From Pantoea sp. Nvir (GTDB taxonomy: Bacteria; Pseudomonadota; Gammaproteobacteria; Enterobacterales; Enterobacteriaceae): a DNA stretch of 64,000 nt. Positions 49,866 to 60,975 of the stretch are shown here, in pieces (the stretch's first letter is position 1; every line of letters starts with the position of its first letter). The DNA lies in contig NZ_SZZW01000002.1 of assembly GCF_009829915.1 (NCBI RefSeq), forward strand, positions 186,001 to 250,000, read 5' to 3'. Under the pieces are notes generated by a model, which was given only the letters and a program-made list of their open reading frames with translations, ran no database searches and had not been told where the DNA came from. Both the position numbers and the translations under genes were made by a program.

Positions 49866-50846
49866 TAATCCAGCAAAACTAGCTAGCAAACAGGGCGCTA
49901 GCCTGACATATTTTTCCTCAATTTACACCTGTTTATTATGCAATAAGGTAAGGAGTAATACCTACTTTGCAAGTAGCGATGAATTATATCTACAGGTCTA
50001 CTTGCATTTTCTGATACAGATCAGCATACCAAAGTGGACAAGCTATATACATATTATTAAAGTGATAAACTAAACTGTATTAGGGGGAAGTTGATATGAG
50101 GCGCTTTGAAGTGAACGAAAGATGCTAAAACTTATTTTTCCAAATCTCCTGATTATGAGATCACTTGAATCAAAGTACTATGGCTTGTAGTCTAGTAAAT
50201 AAAAATCAGTTGATAGCAAAAAAAGCCGCTATCGTTAACCCAGTATAGAAAATAATGATACTATTATCGAGTTCTCAAAAATTGAGTACTTTAAGACAAA
50301 GCAATATTTTTAAGTTGTTTACTTCAACATAAGACGGTTTTATTGAAAGTGGGCAGTGAGCTTAATATTTAAATACTAGGAGTGATCGCATCGCGTACTC
50401 AATTGTTATAATTTACACAAACTTAATAGATATATACAGCATATGTCATCCAGTCGCGGCACGTTTAAAATAACCGGGTTAATGCTAAATATAGGGAAAA
50501 GCCAGACTGTATCGGTTGCTTAACTTATGTGTAGATATAGGTATAATGCAATCAGCAGTTTTTGTAAAGAAGTTGTTCAACTGATCACCCTTTAATGATA
50601 TTCAGCAGTTACGATTGAGATGGTTACACGAGAGCAAATTTTCTAGAATTGATCGATATTACATATCGATATTTAATAGAGAGGGTAACACAGCTTTCTG
50701 GTAATATGTAGTACTTAGTGTTTTTACTTTATGGCACATTTTTCCTAAACAGACTATCGGATAATATGATAGTCCGCACTTACTCAATAAGTAAAAGAGT
50801 GATTTTCCCTTTAGTCCTCTTAAAATATTATGTTTTGAAGGTCGTT
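49866..50846. other. gene-free spacer between pabB and tsaB (divergent)
   Basis: About 980 bases; E. coli yoaA and others would map here. No remnant recognised. AT-rich, with promoters for both genes presumably near the ends. Confidence 0.6.
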
Positions 50847-51572
50847 ATGTGTTTCAGAATCTTAGCGTTAGACACTGCGACGGAAGCCTGTTCAGCAGCG
50901 TTGAACAACAAACAACAGGTCAGTGCTTGTTTTGAAATTACTCCCCGTGAGCATGCTCAGCGCATTCTTCCGCTGATAGACGGGCTGTTACATGCGCAGA
51001 ATCTAGATTTGGCAGAGCTAGATGTACTAGCATTCGGTCGTGGTCCTGGTAGCTTTACTGGAGTACGTATCGGCATAGGAATCGCACAGGGCCTTGCGCT
51101 AGGCGCAAGGTTGCCAATGATTGGTATCTCAACACTAGTGACTTTGGCGCAAGGTGCTTACCGTTTACAGGGTGCTACACGTGTACTATCAGCTGTCAAC
51201 GCACGAATGGGCGAAGTTTACTGGGCTGAATATCAGCGCGATGAGCAGGGTTTTTGGCAGGGAGAAATGAGCGAAAGCATCTTTTCAATCAAAACCGCAC
51301 TATGCCGTATGCAGTCTCTAGAAGGAGAATGGTTTATCGCTGGAAGCGGCTGGCAGGTGTGGCCTTCACAGCTGCATAAGGAGCACTCTTTGATATTAAA
51401 GGCCAGCGGCGTAGAACTACCGACAGCTGAAGATATGCTACCTCTAGCACAACAAATGTGGCAGCATGGAAAAACTGTGTCACCGGAGGAGGCTTCTCCT
51501 TCCTATTTACGTAACAAAGTAGCCTGTAAAAAAAATCTCAGACGCGAATCTCTGCTTAACTTGGTTCAGTAA
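50847..51572 (+). CDS. tsaB: tRNA t6A37 biosynthesis protein TsaB
   Basis: Scaffold/activator that pairs with TsaD (and TsaE) to place threonylcarbamoyl on A37 of ANN-decoding tRNAs. Start at ATG 50847 after gaagg; the frame stays open 43 codons further but the E. coli protein ([14 protein letters not shown], 231 aa) supports this start, giving 241 residues beginning [39 protein letters not shown] is the family signature; [15 protein letters not shown] and [20 protein letters not shown] are conserved. The C-terminal ~10 residues are longer and more basic than E. coli. yeaY follows 37 bases later. Confidence 0.95.
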   Translation: MCFRILALDTATEACSAALNNKQQVSACFEITPREHAQRILPLIDGLLHAQNLDLAELDVLAFGRGPGSFTGVRIGIGIAQGLALGARLPMIGISTLVTLAQGAYRLQGATRVLSAVNARMGEVYWAEYQRDEQGFWQGEMSESIFSIKTALCRMQSLEGEWFIAGSGWQVWPSQLHKEHSLILKASGVELPTAEDMLPLAQQMWQHGKTVSPEEASPSYLRNKVACKKNLRRESLLNLVQ

Positions 51573-51609
51573 GCTTTTATCTAAAAAAATATATTTCGGG
51601 AAAATATTT

Positions 51610-52215
51610 ATGTTCTTATTTCACAAGGAAATTTTAAGGGTATCGTTAATTTGTATGCTGTTGCTAAGCGGTTGTTCAACGGTACCGGACTCAATTAAAG
51701 GAAGCTCAGTGCCTCTACAGCAAGATCTAGTTCGCGTGATGAATAATCCGGCGCTCTATGTCGGTCAACAGTCTCGTTTTGGTGGTAAAGTAATGAAGGT
51801 GATGAACCTCAAAGACAAAACCCGTATAGAAATTGCTACTCAGCCATTAGATAACGGTGCGCGTCCACGCATTAAGAACAACTCGGTCGGACGTATCTAT
51901 GCTGATATTAATAAATTTGTGGACCCAGTAGATCTGGATGGCCATTACGTTACCGTCCTAGGTACTATCAAAGGCACGGAGAAAAATACTATCGGCCAGT
52001 CCCTCTATAACTTTTTGGTCGTTGACATAAAATCCTATAAGCGTTGGCACACTACTCAAAGAGTGATTATGCCAGTGCAGTCGATGAATCCTTGGATGTT
52101 TTATAATCACCCGTATAATGAGAGTGGGAGCCGTTCAAATTATTGGATATTCGATCCTTACTGGACGATGAGCAAGGAATGTGATCAGGTGGTGGACACT
52201 ATACTTACAAAATAA
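51610..52215 (+). CDS. yeaY: Slp-family outer-membrane lipoprotein YeaY
   Basis: 201 residues (E. coli YeaY ~193). Lipoprotein signal with lipobox LLLSGC, cysteine at about residue 22. Then [53 protein letters not shown] and [13 protein letters not shown], matching E. coli over most of its length; the Gly/Tyr-rich tail differs (SYNY-type residues and a charged end here). Function unknown; homologue Slp is starvation-induced. In E. coli it follows tsaB and precedes fadD, which is lost here. Confidence 0.93.
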   Translation: MFLFHKEILRVSLICMLLLSGCSTVPDSIKGSSVPLQQDLVRVMNNPALYVGQQSRFGGKVMKVMNLKDKTRIEIATQPLDNGARPRIKNNSVGRIYADINKFVDPVDLDGHYVTVLGTIKGTEKNTIGQSLYNFLVVDIKSYKRWHTTQRVIMPVQSMNPWMFYNHPYNESGSRSNYWIFDPYWTMSKECDQVVDTILTK

Positions 52216-52957
52216 TTTATATAGTAATATAGGTACTGTGCTACTCGTTCGAGTACATTCTTCTTGCACTGATGATAGTGAACTACCAGCTGTAGAAATA
52301 GCAGGCAGTTCGCGATCTATTGAACACAAATTTTTGCGATATCCTTAGTTTCGCGAGCTCGGTTCTAATTTTTTATTTAGATTCTATTAGTTACATCTCT
52401 GTAGTAATTAACCTATCTTAAATAACAAAAATTTTGAGAAATTCAATTTCTCAATGCTGTACCTTTCGGCAACGCGATAGTATGTAATAGTGCTGAAAAC
52501 AGGAATATTTTTTTGAAAAATTTACAAGAAAAACCTGCTAAAGATATATAAATTAATAGTATATCGGTAAAATCTCGTCATATCATTCAAGTATACAGGC
52601 AGCGGCTAAACGCAGTAATGAGGTACTTAAGATAACAATCTTATTAAGATTAATATTGTTACCATTGATAATTAATGTTTTGTACAACTTATCGAGTGTA
52701 AAAGGATATTATATCCGTTTTGGTTTTAACGTGTATCCCCACAATACAGAAAAAATTTAAATGCGATACCCTAGTGTAAAAATGGTAACCGAGCTAAGAT
52801 CGCTCTCACTCATCGCTGTTAAATAACATTTTCCTGAAATTATTTAGTGTCTTAATATGCCACATAAAAGTAACTGCGGGAAAATTTTACGATACGAACT
52901 ACATGATGCGGTTAGGTGTGGAGCGCTGTGTACAATCTCTAGCGGTGAAAAAAAGAC
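52216..52957. other. gene-free spacer, yeaY to rnd; site of lost fadD
   Basis: About 740 bases; acyl-CoA synthetase gene fadD of E. coli has been reduced to nothing recognisable. A 10-bp-arm perfect inverted repeat lies at 52434-52454 (ttgagaaatt c aatttctcaa), which may be a chance or terminator hairpin. Confidence 0.6.
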
Positions 52958-54079
52958 GTGAACTATTCCCTGATCGAACAAAATGATCAACTGGTAACTG
53001 TATGCCACCAAGCTAGCCAGCATACAGCTGTAGCACTAGATACAGAATTTGTCCGTATTCGTACTTACTATCCTCAGCTTGGCTTAATTCAGCTATTTGA
53101 TGGCGAACAGCTAGCATTGATAGATCCGCTCAACATCAGTGATTGGACTCCGTTTATTTCTTTACTAAAAGATAAACAAGTAAAAAAACTTTTGCACGCA
53201 GGCGGTGAAGATCTTGAAGTTTTCTTGCATCGTTTTGGAGTACTGCCTCAGCCAATGATAGATACGCAGATTTTAGCAGCGTTTAGCGGTCAGACGGTAT
53301 CATGGGGATTTGCTGCTATGGTTGCGCATTTTACTCAGAAAATTCTGGATAAGAGTGAAGCGCGCACTAACTGGCTGTCTCGACCACTGACACAACGTCA
53401 ATGTGACTATGCGGCGGCTGACGTACATTACCTATTGCCAATCGCGCGGCAGCTGATAGTAATGACAGAAGAAGTAGGTAATATGGATGCAGCGCTCAGT
53501 GAGTGTGAGATACTATGCCAGCGTCGTCTCGACGTGCTGCAATCGCAGGAAGCTTGGCGTTATGTAACCAATGCCTGGCAGTTACGTCCTCGTCAATTGG
53601 CAGCACTGCAGTTACTGGCTGAATGGCGCCTTAATTTAGCACGTGAAAAAGATATAGCGCTTAATTTTGCCGTACGTGAAGAGAATTTATGGAAGGTGGC
53701 TCGTTTTTTGCCACAATCAATCAGCGAACTAAACCACTTGGGACTATCAAGCCACGAAATATGTTTCCACGGTAAAACTCTGCTCTCGCTAGTAGATAAG
53801 GCTAGATCGCTATCAGAATCGGTATTACCGCCATTGCTTGAAAACTTAGTAGATCATCCACATTATAAAAAAGTCTTTAAAGCTATTAAAGATCTATTGC
53901 GGCAGGTGAGTCAGGAAACCGGTTATAGTCATGAACTACTAGCGTCGCGTCGCCAAATAAATCAGGTACTAAGCCACCACTGGGGACTAAAACCGCAAAC
54001 GCGTATACCGGAATTGTTGGCAGGATGGCGCGGCGACCTTTTCAAAGCACGGATTGAAGCTATATTAACAAAATTCTGA
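52958..54079 (+). CDS. rnd: ribonuclease D
   Basis: 3'-5' exoribonuclease trimming tRNA and other RNA 3' ends. 373 residues (E. coli 375), starting at GTG 52958 (MNYSLIEQNDQL). E. coli rnd also uses a non-ATG start (UUG). An A-rich stretch (gtgaaaaaaagac) precedes it in place of a classical Shine-Dalgarno. DEDDy nuclease domain: VALDTEFVRIRTYYPQLGLI, HAGGEDLEVFLHRFG and CDYAAADVHYLLPIA. HRDC domains at residues ~210-290 and ~300-370. RNase D matters for tRNA ends, and the tRNA-Asn here lacks an encoded CCA. Confidence 0.96.
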   Translation: MNYSLIEQNDQLVTVCHQASQHTAVALDTEFVRIRTYYPQLGLIQLFDGEQLALIDPLNISDWTPFISLLKDKQVKKLLHAGGEDLEVFLHRFGVLPQPMIDTQILAAFSGQTVSWGFAAMVAHFTQKILDKSEARTNWLSRPLTQRQCDYAAADVHYLLPIARQLIVMTEEVGNMDAALSECEILCQRRLDVLQSQEAWRYVTNAWQLRPRQLAALQLLAEWRLNLAREKDIALNFAVREENLWKVARFLPQSISELNHLGLSSHEICFHGKTLLSLVDKARSLSESVLPPLLENLVDHPHYKKVFKAIKDLLRQVSQETGYSHELLASRRQINQVLSHHWGLKPQTRIPELLAGWRGDLFKARIEAILTKF

Positions 54080-54106
54080 GCCGAATCTTTCCGTGATACA
54101 GGAAAA

Positions 54107-54376
54107 TCATTTATTTGTGTCTTCCGTGTCAGGCAAAGTCACGTTTAGTTCTAGAATAGAAATATCATCGCCCTTCTGTTCAAGCTGAACCGTTACCATA
54201 TCTGGATCAATCTTCACATATTTGCAAATCACTTCCAAAATATCTCGCTTAAGCTGCGGAAGATAGTGGGGTTCACTATCGCCCTTTCTACGCTCTGCTA
54301 CGATAATTTGAAGCCTTTCTTTAGCAATATTAGCAGTGTTCTTCTTCTGGGATAAAAAAAAATCAAGTAATGCCAT
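54107..54376 (-). CDS. minE: cell division topological specificity factor MinE
   Basis: Displaces MinD from the membrane and drives Min pole-to-pole oscillation. 89 residues (E. coli 88). N-terminal membrane-targeting and anti-MinCD region [20 protein letters not shown] with [11 protein letters not shown]-terminal topological specificity domain [20 protein letters not shown]. Last gene of minCDE, 3 bases after minD. Convergent with rnd across a 27-base gap holding a short tttcc/ggaaa hairpin. Confidence 0.96.
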   Translation of the reverse strand: MALLDFFLSQKKNTANIAKERLQIIVAERRKGDSEPHYLPQLKRDILEVICKYVKIDPDMVTVQLEQKGDDISILELNVTLPDTEDTNK

Positions 54377-54379
54377 TGT

Positions 54380-55192
54380 TTATCCCCCGAATAGACGTTT
54401 TAGAAAACCCTTCTTTTCTTCTTCAATAAAGCGGAAGGGACGGTCTTCGCCGAGTAACCGATCTACGGTATCAGCGTAGGCTTTACCAGCATCAGAATTG
54501 CTATCTAGGATGATGGGCTCACCTTGGTTAGAGGCACGCAAGACTGACTGGTCTTCCGGGATAACACCTACCAGCGGAATACGCAGAATCTCAAGTACGT
54601 CTTCCATACTTAGCATATCGCCACGATTCACGCTGCCGGGGTTATAACGGGTTAACAGCAGATGCTCTTTAACCGGCTCATCGCTGTTTTCGGCGCGTTG
54701 AGACTTAGAAGCAATAATACCAAGAATACGGTCAGAATCGCGAACTGAAGATACCTCAGGATTAGTAGTAATAATAGCTTCATCAGCGAAGTAGAGAGCC
54801 ATTAGAGCACCAGTTTCGATACCTGCAGGGGAGTCGCACACAATGAATTCAAAATCCATAGAGGCTAGATCTTTGAGCACTTTCTCTACACTTTTACGAA
54901 TTAGCGCATCTTTATCGCGAGTCTGAGAGGCAGGTAAGATGTGCAGCATTTCGGTACGCTTATCTTTTATTAATGCTTGGTTCAGCGTGGCATCACCCTG
55001 AATTACATTGATAAAGTCATAAACTACGCGGCGTTCACAACCCATGATAAGATCAAGATTACGTAGGCCGATATCAAAATCAATCACGACTGTTTTTTTG
55101 CCTTTTTGTGATAAACCGGTCGCTATGGCCGCGCTTGACGTAGTTTTGCCTACGCCCCCTTTGCCAGATGTAACTACAATAATGCGTGCCAT
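54380..55192 (-). CDS. minD: septum-site-determining ATPase MinD
   Basis: Membrane-cycling ATPase that recruits MinC to block polar division. 270 residues, as in E. coli. Deviant Walker A VTSGKGGVGKTTSSAAIATG, switch I DFDIGLRNLDLIMGCERRVV, switch II FIVCDSPAGIETGA and the C-terminal amphipathic membrane-targeting helix FIEEEKKGFLKRLFGG are all intact. Middle gene of the operon; minC ends 31 bases upstream. Confidence 0.98.
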   Translation of the reverse strand: MARIIVVTSGKGGVGKTTSSAAIATGLSQKGKKTVVIDFDIGLRNLDLIMGCERRVVYDFINVIQGDATLNQALIKDKRTEMLHILPASQTRDKDALIRKSVEKVLKDLASMDFEFIVCDSPAGIETGALMALYFADEAIITTNPEVSSVRDSDRILGIIASKSQRAENSDEPVKEHLLLTRYNPGSVNRGDMLSMEDVLEILRIPLVGVIPEDQSVLRASNQGEPIILDSNSDAGKAYADTVDRLLGEDRPFRFIEEEKKGFLKRLFGG

Positions 55193-55223
55193 AATATTAA
55201 CTTCCTTAACAGAATAAAGTAGC

Positions 55224-55922
55224 CTAATTGAGTATCTGAATGTTCAGCGCGCCTTCGGAAAGGTATAGATGGATAGCTTTACCAAAAAATTCCTTCGGTA
55301 TTTGATCCATCATCCAGTATTCACCGGCGATTGAGACTAACTCTGCTATTAGATTGGTACAGAAAATCTGGCTGCTACTATCGCCGCTAGCACCTGCCAG
55401 CACTCGTCCTCTCATTACACCATAAATATGAATGTTGCCGTCGGCGACCAGTTCAGCACCAGCGCTAACGCTACTAGTAACTATTAGATCTGTATTGCGT
55501 GCATAGATCTGTTGGCCGGAGCGTACTGGCGTGCTGATAATCCGCGTTTTGCTGGCTAGCTGCTTAACGGGATGAACATTAATAAGGTTGGACATTATAC
55601 TACTTGTTTTGTTTTCTTTACCTTCAAGCAATAATGGTAAACCAGAGCGGGTAATCATGTGCTTCAGTTCTGCATCTTTACAACCACTAACACCAACGAC
55701 ACGTAAACCAGTCGCGATGATCGCCTGCTGCATCTTTTTCCAATTAACACTACTGCTAAGTGCTGCTACATTAAGTACCACCGGGGCATTTTTTAAAAAA
55801 TCCGGTGCTTGATCAATTTTGTCCTGCAGCGCCTTACGGATTACTTCAGGCTCAGGATGGTGTAAATGAACAACAGACAGTGTAAAATTACTGCCTTTTA
55901 GTTCGATTGGTGTTTTCGACAT
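55224..55922 (-). CDS. minC: septum-site-determining protein MinC
   Basis: FtsZ-ring inhibitor positioned by MinD. 232 residues (E. coli 231). N-terminal FtsZ-antagonist domain ([20 protein letters not shown]) and C-terminal beta-helical MinD/septum-binding domain with [35 protein letters not shown] and [11 protein letters not shown]. First gene of a complete minCDE operon. Many strongly reduced symbionts have lost Min, so its integrity indicates a less advanced stage of reduction. Confidence 0.97.
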   Translation of the reverse strand: MSKTPIELKGSNFTLSVVHLHHPEPEVIRKALQDKIDQAPDFLKNAPVVLNVAALSSSVNWKKMQQAIIATGLRVVGVSGCKDAELKHMITRSGLPLLLEGKENKTSSIMSNLINVHPVKQLASKTRIISTPVRSGQQIYARNTDLIVTSSVSAGAELVADGNIHIYGVMRGRVLAGASGDSSSQIFCTNLIAELVSIAGEYWMMDQIPKEFFGKAIHLYLSEGALNIQILN

Positions 55923-57101
55923 GACACTTGTCCTACTAAATCATGTTTTCTGCCTAAATGAATAAGCGTCGATAAAATGGTCATGTCAGTCCGTCCTTTG
56001 TATAATGAAAGTTCTACAAGTATGTTATATTTACCGCTATTTATAGGCAAGCTACTATCTAGGTTTATTCTAGTAGAAATTGGTTCTGATGAATTATAAA
56101 ATATTAAGCTGTGACTAAATCTACCTTAGGTTGAGGAAATGAGTATTTCCCCGAGTTCCAAATTCTCTATTACAAGGTTTCGGTAATCACTATGGTCAAT
56201 GGAGCTAAATCTCTTCTAGTAAGATGATAGATATAGCTAACATCTACATTATTATCCGTGTAGTGGGACTAGGTTTACTAAATAAAAACATCAACATTGA
56301 GATTACAGAATTCTTTTTGAGGAAGACCTGTTAAAGAACTTTTTCTCTAAAAACCCTTTACAGCGCTGCTCTTGTCATTTTAAAGTAAGCGAAAACAAAG
56401 CTTATATATTGAGAAGGCATTATAGGACCTACAACCTTAGGTAAGATTTATAACATCCTGTTCTACTCAGGATCGTCATGCTTTCTGGTGCTCTGAAAAA
56501 CATCAACAGTTAAGAGGAATTAGGATGGGAATGCAGCATGTTACGCGATAGGATCATTACACCGCAATCTCTAGTATTAGAGATGTTAGAACAAATAGTA
56601 ACTATGCTGTCAGTGTACGTAAAAATTATCTAAATATAGCAAAATTTTATTTTTTGCCGAACACTATAACAGTGGTTATATATCCTGTTATTAATTAATA
56701 GCAAGACAAACTACATAAGCAAATAGTAGCAAGAAAAATCAGGAATAACTTTTATATACCAATATTTGACTATTTAGGAAGTCAGATCTGTCTGTTTAAT
56801 GCGCAGCATCCGGCCTGAATATTATTCAGGCGTTAATACAACTAGATCATAACAGACGATGATTAATGGCTAATAACATACTGTTATAGTATGTGCCTAT
56901 ATTGTCTCTATTCTCATTAGAAGCTTCTATATAATAACCCTCTGATCAGGTGATCTCCTTTAACACAAATTTAATGGGCTTGATTATTACAATGTTTAAA
57001 AGATTTTACACCTGAGATGGTAATAACTATTACTCCAATCTGGATGCCAGTTAAGTAAACTAAAAATCCGAACGGCATCAACTTTTTTAGTTTTTTAGCC
57101 T
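55923..57101. other. gene-free spacer between minC and spoVR
   Basis: About 1.2 kb in place of ycgJ-N and other genes. No remnant recognised. A terminator-like 9-bp stem gcctgaata/tattcaggc lies at about 56812-56830 and another, acatact/agtatgt, near 56875. Confidence 0.6.
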
Positions 57102-58637
57102 TTAGAGTGTATCGCCACGCATCGGGCAGACATTTAATATTTCAACGCTCCCATCCTCGTTCTGCTGCTCTAGAATTATTTTAAATCCCCATAATCGATG
57201 CACATGCTTTAAAACCTCACGACAGCTCTTATCAAGAGGTGTACGGTTCTGCGGTACATAGCGCAATGTCAATGAGCGATCACCACGTAAATCTACATTA
57301 TATATCTGAATATTTGGCTCTAGATCACTCAAATTATATTGCGATGAGAGCTGCTGGCGAATAGCGCGATACCCCGCCTCATCATGAATAGATGTGATCT
57401 CTAGATAATTATTACGATCATCATCCAGCACAGTAAACATTCGGAAATCGCGTGTTACCTTTGGTGATAAAAATTGACTGATAAAGCTTTCATCCTTGAA
57501 TTCACGCATTGCGAAATGCAAGGTTTCTAGCCAATCTGAACCAGCAATATTGGGGAACCAGTAGCGATCTTCTTCAGTTGGAAACTGACAAATACGCTTG
57601 ATATCCTGAAATATCGCAAAACCTAGCGCATAAGAGTTAATCCCACTGTACCAAGGGCTATTATAAGAAGGCTGAAACACTACGTTAGTATGGTTGTGTA
57701 GAAATTCAATCATAAAGCGCTCAGACACCCTTCCCTCATCGTAGAGATGATTGATGATAGTATAATGCCAGAAAGTTGCCCATCCTTCGTTCATCACATG
57801 TGTCTGTTTCTGCGGATAGAAATATTGGCTTACTTTACGTACAATGCGCAAAATTTCACGTTGCCACGGCTCTAAAAGCGGCGCGTTCTTTTCCATAAAG
57901 TAGAGCAAATTCTCCTGCGGTTCTAACGGGTAACGGGTCTCCTTGACATGTACCGTCTCTTTCTCATTTCGCGGTAAGGTGCGCCATAGCGTATTAACTT
58001 GACTCTGTAAGTACTCTTCACGACTCTGCTGACGCATCCTCTCCTGCTGTAAAGAGATTTTTTGCGGACGCTTATAACGATCAACACCATAGTTTATTAG
58101 CGCGTGGCAAGAATCTAGCAGCTGCTCAACTTCCTCAACGCCGTGACTCTCTTCGCAATCGGAAATATATTTTTTTGCGAATAGCAGATAATCTACAATA
58201 GAGCTAGCGTCTGTCCAGCTACGGAATAGGTAGTTATTTTTGAAGAATGAATTATGACCGTAACAGGCGTGCGCCATGACTATTGCCTGCATAGTCATAG
58301 TGTTCTCTTCCATCAGGTAGGCGATACAGGGATTAGAGTTGATAACAATCTCATATGCTAAGCTTTGCTGTCCATGTTTGTAGCGCCGCTCAGTTTCTAT
58401 GAACTTCTTACCGAATGACCAATGAGCATAGTTAATAGGCATACCAATGCTGGAGTACGCATCCATCATCTGTTCAGATGTGATTACTTCAATCTGGTGG
58501 GAATAAGTGTCAAGTTTGTATAATTTAGCTACACGATCTATCTCCGTAAGATAGACATCAAGCAAATTAAATGCCCAGTCCGGTCCATCGTTTAGCTGTT
58601 TTTTATTGTTCATTAGATCGTCAAAGATTGTAGTCAC
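57102..58637 (-). CDS. ycgB: SpoVR family protein YcgB
   Basis: 511 residues (E. coli YcgB 510), conserved end to end. N-terminal DLMNNKKQLNDGPDWAFNLL, possible metal-binding region VMAHACYGHNSFFKNNYLFR, HVMNEGWATFWHYTIINHLY, NSYALGFAIFQDIKRICQFP and the C-terminal ILNVCPMRGDTL. Biochemical function is unknown. The family co-occurs with yeaG (PrkA-like kinase) and yeaH (VWA protein) and is stationary-phase (sigma-S) induced in E. coli. Here yeaH also survives, 4.6 kb away. A 20-bp perfect palindrome lies 26 bases before the start. E. coli neighbour dadA is lost. Confidence 0.95.
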   Translation of the reverse strand: MTTIFDDLMNNKKQLNDGPDWAFNLLDVYLTEIDRVAKLYKLDTYSHQIEVITSEQMMDAYSSIGMPINYAHWSFGKKFIETERRYKHGQQSLAYEIVINSNPCIAYLMEENTMTMQAIVMAHACYGHNSFFKNNYLFRSWTDASSIVDYLLFAKKYISDCEESHGVEEVEQLLDSCHALINYGVDRYKRPQKISLQQERMRQQSREEYLQSQVNTLWRTLPRNEKETVHVKETRYPLEPQENLLYFMEKNAPLLEPWQREILRIVRKVSQYFYPQKQTHVMNEGWATFWHYTIINHLYDEGRVSERFMIEFLHNHTNVVFQPSYNSPWYSGINSYALGFAIFQDIKRICQFPTEEDRYWFPNIAGSDWLETLHFAMREFKDESFISQFLSPKVTRDFRMFTVLDDDRNNYLEITSIHDEAGYRAIRQQLSSQYNLSDLEPNIQIYNVDLRGDRSLTLRYVPQNRTPLDKSCREVLKHVHRLWGFKIILEQQNEDGSVEILNVCPMRGDTL

Positions 58638-59691
58638 AGCGCACCTCTGTTTTAAGAACAGTGCTACCTACATGTAGGTAGCCAGTTCCGGTAACTTTAA
58701 GGCTACTTCCCAAGAAAATAGAACACTAGCAAACACTCTAATGATAGTGCACTGTTGCCAATCTAATCTATCTAACAGTAAAACTGAATTGCATAATTCG
58801 GCAGAAAATAATCTATAATTATGTGCAAAGAATTCGATAAATTAAATCATCATATAGTGATCTGATTAAGTTTAATATCTTGTTATTCACATATTAATTT
58901 GTGCTAACTGACTTCTTATTCTAGACTGAATCAGTATTAAACTTTATTTTTAGCATTAGTGTAATTGGATAGCACAAATACTTGTCCGTACCTCACAGAA
59001 GTGCTCCTCAGCTAAAAAGAAAATAAAGAAAGTATTGTGCATGAAAGTACGTTAAGGAACTATCTTACATCAAGACCAAAAATGAATATACTATCATTTA
59101 ACAATGATAGTGAGCTTGTCGTTACGTAAAGAAGCGTCAAGTGCTGCAGCAATGAGCGCTCAAAAAAAGACTGCTAAAGTTGTCTATGCCGTAGCTTTTA
59201 AAAGCTTACTCCACCGTAAGACTACCACTTGACTATTCCATTTAAAAATTTAGATAGTGTGCTCATTATCTATTATCCTGGATAATATCTATAAAGTCAC
59301 AGTGAGCCGCTGTAATAATTATGTTCGCATTGATATCATGGCATAAATTAATTTTCTATGTTGAAAACAAACCTTTAGTTCTGCGTTAGACAATACAGGA
59401 AATAAAGGTTAAGAATATCCATCCTAATAAAGGCGACTCTGTTAAAACAGCAAAGGTTGCTCCTCATCCTGAGTGCTATCATGACACTAGACGGCACATA
59501 TATTCATCATTAATTACCCAGCTATCGTTTAGTTAACGGCCGATTTGATCATTTTTGATCATTGTTAAAGTTCATAAATTTTTAGTCACAACCTATCAGT
59601 ATTCTACTATCTGTAAGGTTAGGACTTTACTACGTTGTCTTCATAATTTACGAAAAGCAACATTGCGAGTTAATATTTAGGGAGAGTCAGT
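58638..59691. other. gene-free spacer between spoVR and dadX (divergent); site of lost dadA
   Basis: About 1.05 kb. D-amino acid dehydrogenase gene dadA, normally just upstream of dadX, is gone without a recognisable trace. Besides the 58663-58682 palindrome there are perfect repeats at 59090-59111 (actatcatt, taac, aatgatagt) and a 14-bp palindrome at 59193-59206. Confidence 0.65.
58663..58682. promoter_or_regulatory. 20-bp perfect palindrome upstream of spoVR
   Basis: gctacctacatgtaggtagc, identical to its own reverse complement, ends 26 bases before the spoVR ATG on the opposite strand. It could be an operator for a dimeric regulator, a leader-RNA hairpin near the ribosome site, or another product of palindrome-perfecting mutation. 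Confidence 0.55.
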
Positions 59692-60762
59692 ATGCCACGT
59701 CCGGTTTTAGCCACCATCGATCAACAAGCCCTGCAGCATAATTTGACTATCGTACGCAAAACAGCACCTAACTCGCGTGTTTGGTCAGTAGTGAAAGCTA
59801 ACGCTTATGGTCACGGTTTAACGCGCGTCTGGAAGAGCTTAGAACAAACTGATGGTTTTGCGGTGCTAAATATGGAGGAAGCGATACTGTTACGTGATCT
59901 CGGTTGGCAAAAACCGATTTTATTGCTTGAGGGCTTTTTTCATACTGCAGATCTAACTCTAATCGATCGCTATCGTCTTACTACTAGTGTGCACAGCAAC
60001 TGGCAAATTAAGGCGTTAGAAGAAGCCCATCTATGCTCGCCAGTGAATATCTATCTAAAGGTCAACAGTGGTATTAACCGTCTTGGTTTTTCTCCAGAGC
60101 AAGCCTATACGATGTATCAGAAGTTGCACTCGCTGCCCAGCGTGGGAGATATTACACTGATGTCACACTTAGCCGATGCAGAAAATCCAAAAGGACTCAT
60201 TGAGCCGTTACAGCGTATCGAACGTGCGGGGAAAGCATTAGCTATTCCACGTTCTCTATCTAATTCCGCCTGTACTCTCTGGCATCCTGAGGCTCACTAC
60301 AATTGGGTGCGTCCTGGAATTATTCTTTATGGAGCATCGCCGAGCGGCGATTGGAAGAATATCGCCAATACCGGTCTAAAACCAGTGATGACGTTAGTTA
60401 GCGAAATAATAGGCAACCAGCAGTTAGCCCCTGGCGATGGAGTTGGCTACGGCTATCGTTATCGTGCCCAACATGCACAGCGTATCGGAGTAGTGGCATG
60501 CGGATATGCTGACGGTTATCCACGTCACGCGCCTAATGGTACACCAGTGTGCATCGATGGGGTAAGGACACAAGTTATTGGTGCGATCTCAATGGATATG
60601 ATGACCGTTGATTTAACACCTTGCCCACATGCAAGAATTGGTTCGAAAGTCGAATTATGGGGTACGCAAGTGAAAATTGATGAGGTAGCGAAAGCTGCTG
60701 GGACAGTAGGCTATGAGCTAATGTGTGCACTTGCACCTCGCGTTCCAGTTACGCTTATTTAA
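59692..60762 (+). CDS. dadX: alanine racemase (DadX-type)
   Basis: PLP enzyme interconverting L- and D-alanine. 356 residues, as in E. coli DadX. PLP lysine in SVVKANAYGHGLTRVW near residue 35; catalytic Tyr in VGYGYRYRA (E. coli VGYGGRY); phosphate contacts in SNSACTLWHPEAHYNWVRPG; AISMDMMTVDLTPCPHA and GTVGYELMCALAPRVPV at the end. SD agggaga. In E. coli DadX is catabolic and partners dadA. With dadA lost, its likely job here is supplying D-Ala for peptidoglycan, unless alr also survives elsewhere. Confidence 0.96.
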   Translation: MPRPVLATIDQQALQHNLTIVRKTAPNSRVWSVVKANAYGHGLTRVWKSLEQTDGFAVLNMEEAILLRDLGWQKPILLLEGFFHTADLTLIDRYRLTTSVHSNWQIKALEEAHLCSPVNIYLKVNSGINRLGFSPEQAYTMYQKLHSLPSVGDITLMSHLADAENPKGLIEPLQRIERAGKALAIPRSLSNSACTLWHPEAHYNWVRPGIILYGASPSGDWKNIANTGLKPVMTLVSEIIGNQQLAPGDGVGYGYRYRAQHAQRIGVVACGYADGYPRHAPNGTPVCIDGVRTQVIGAISMDMMTVDLTPCPHARIGSKVELWGTQVKIDEVAKAAGTVGYELMCALAPRVPVTLI

Positions 60763-60975
60763 GCACTATCATGAAACAGTATTTTCTTAACTACAGCAGC
60801 TCTAGACATAAATGCAAGTGATCAGCTAACATCATAATTAGTAGAAAACCTAGTACCATGCCCCCCATAGATTCCAAATAGGATCATAATATAATTTCAA
60901 AAGGGAGATAATAAGATTGCGTGATAGTTATAATTTTTTATCCAACAGTTAGACTGTGAAAAAATCTTGATCTAC

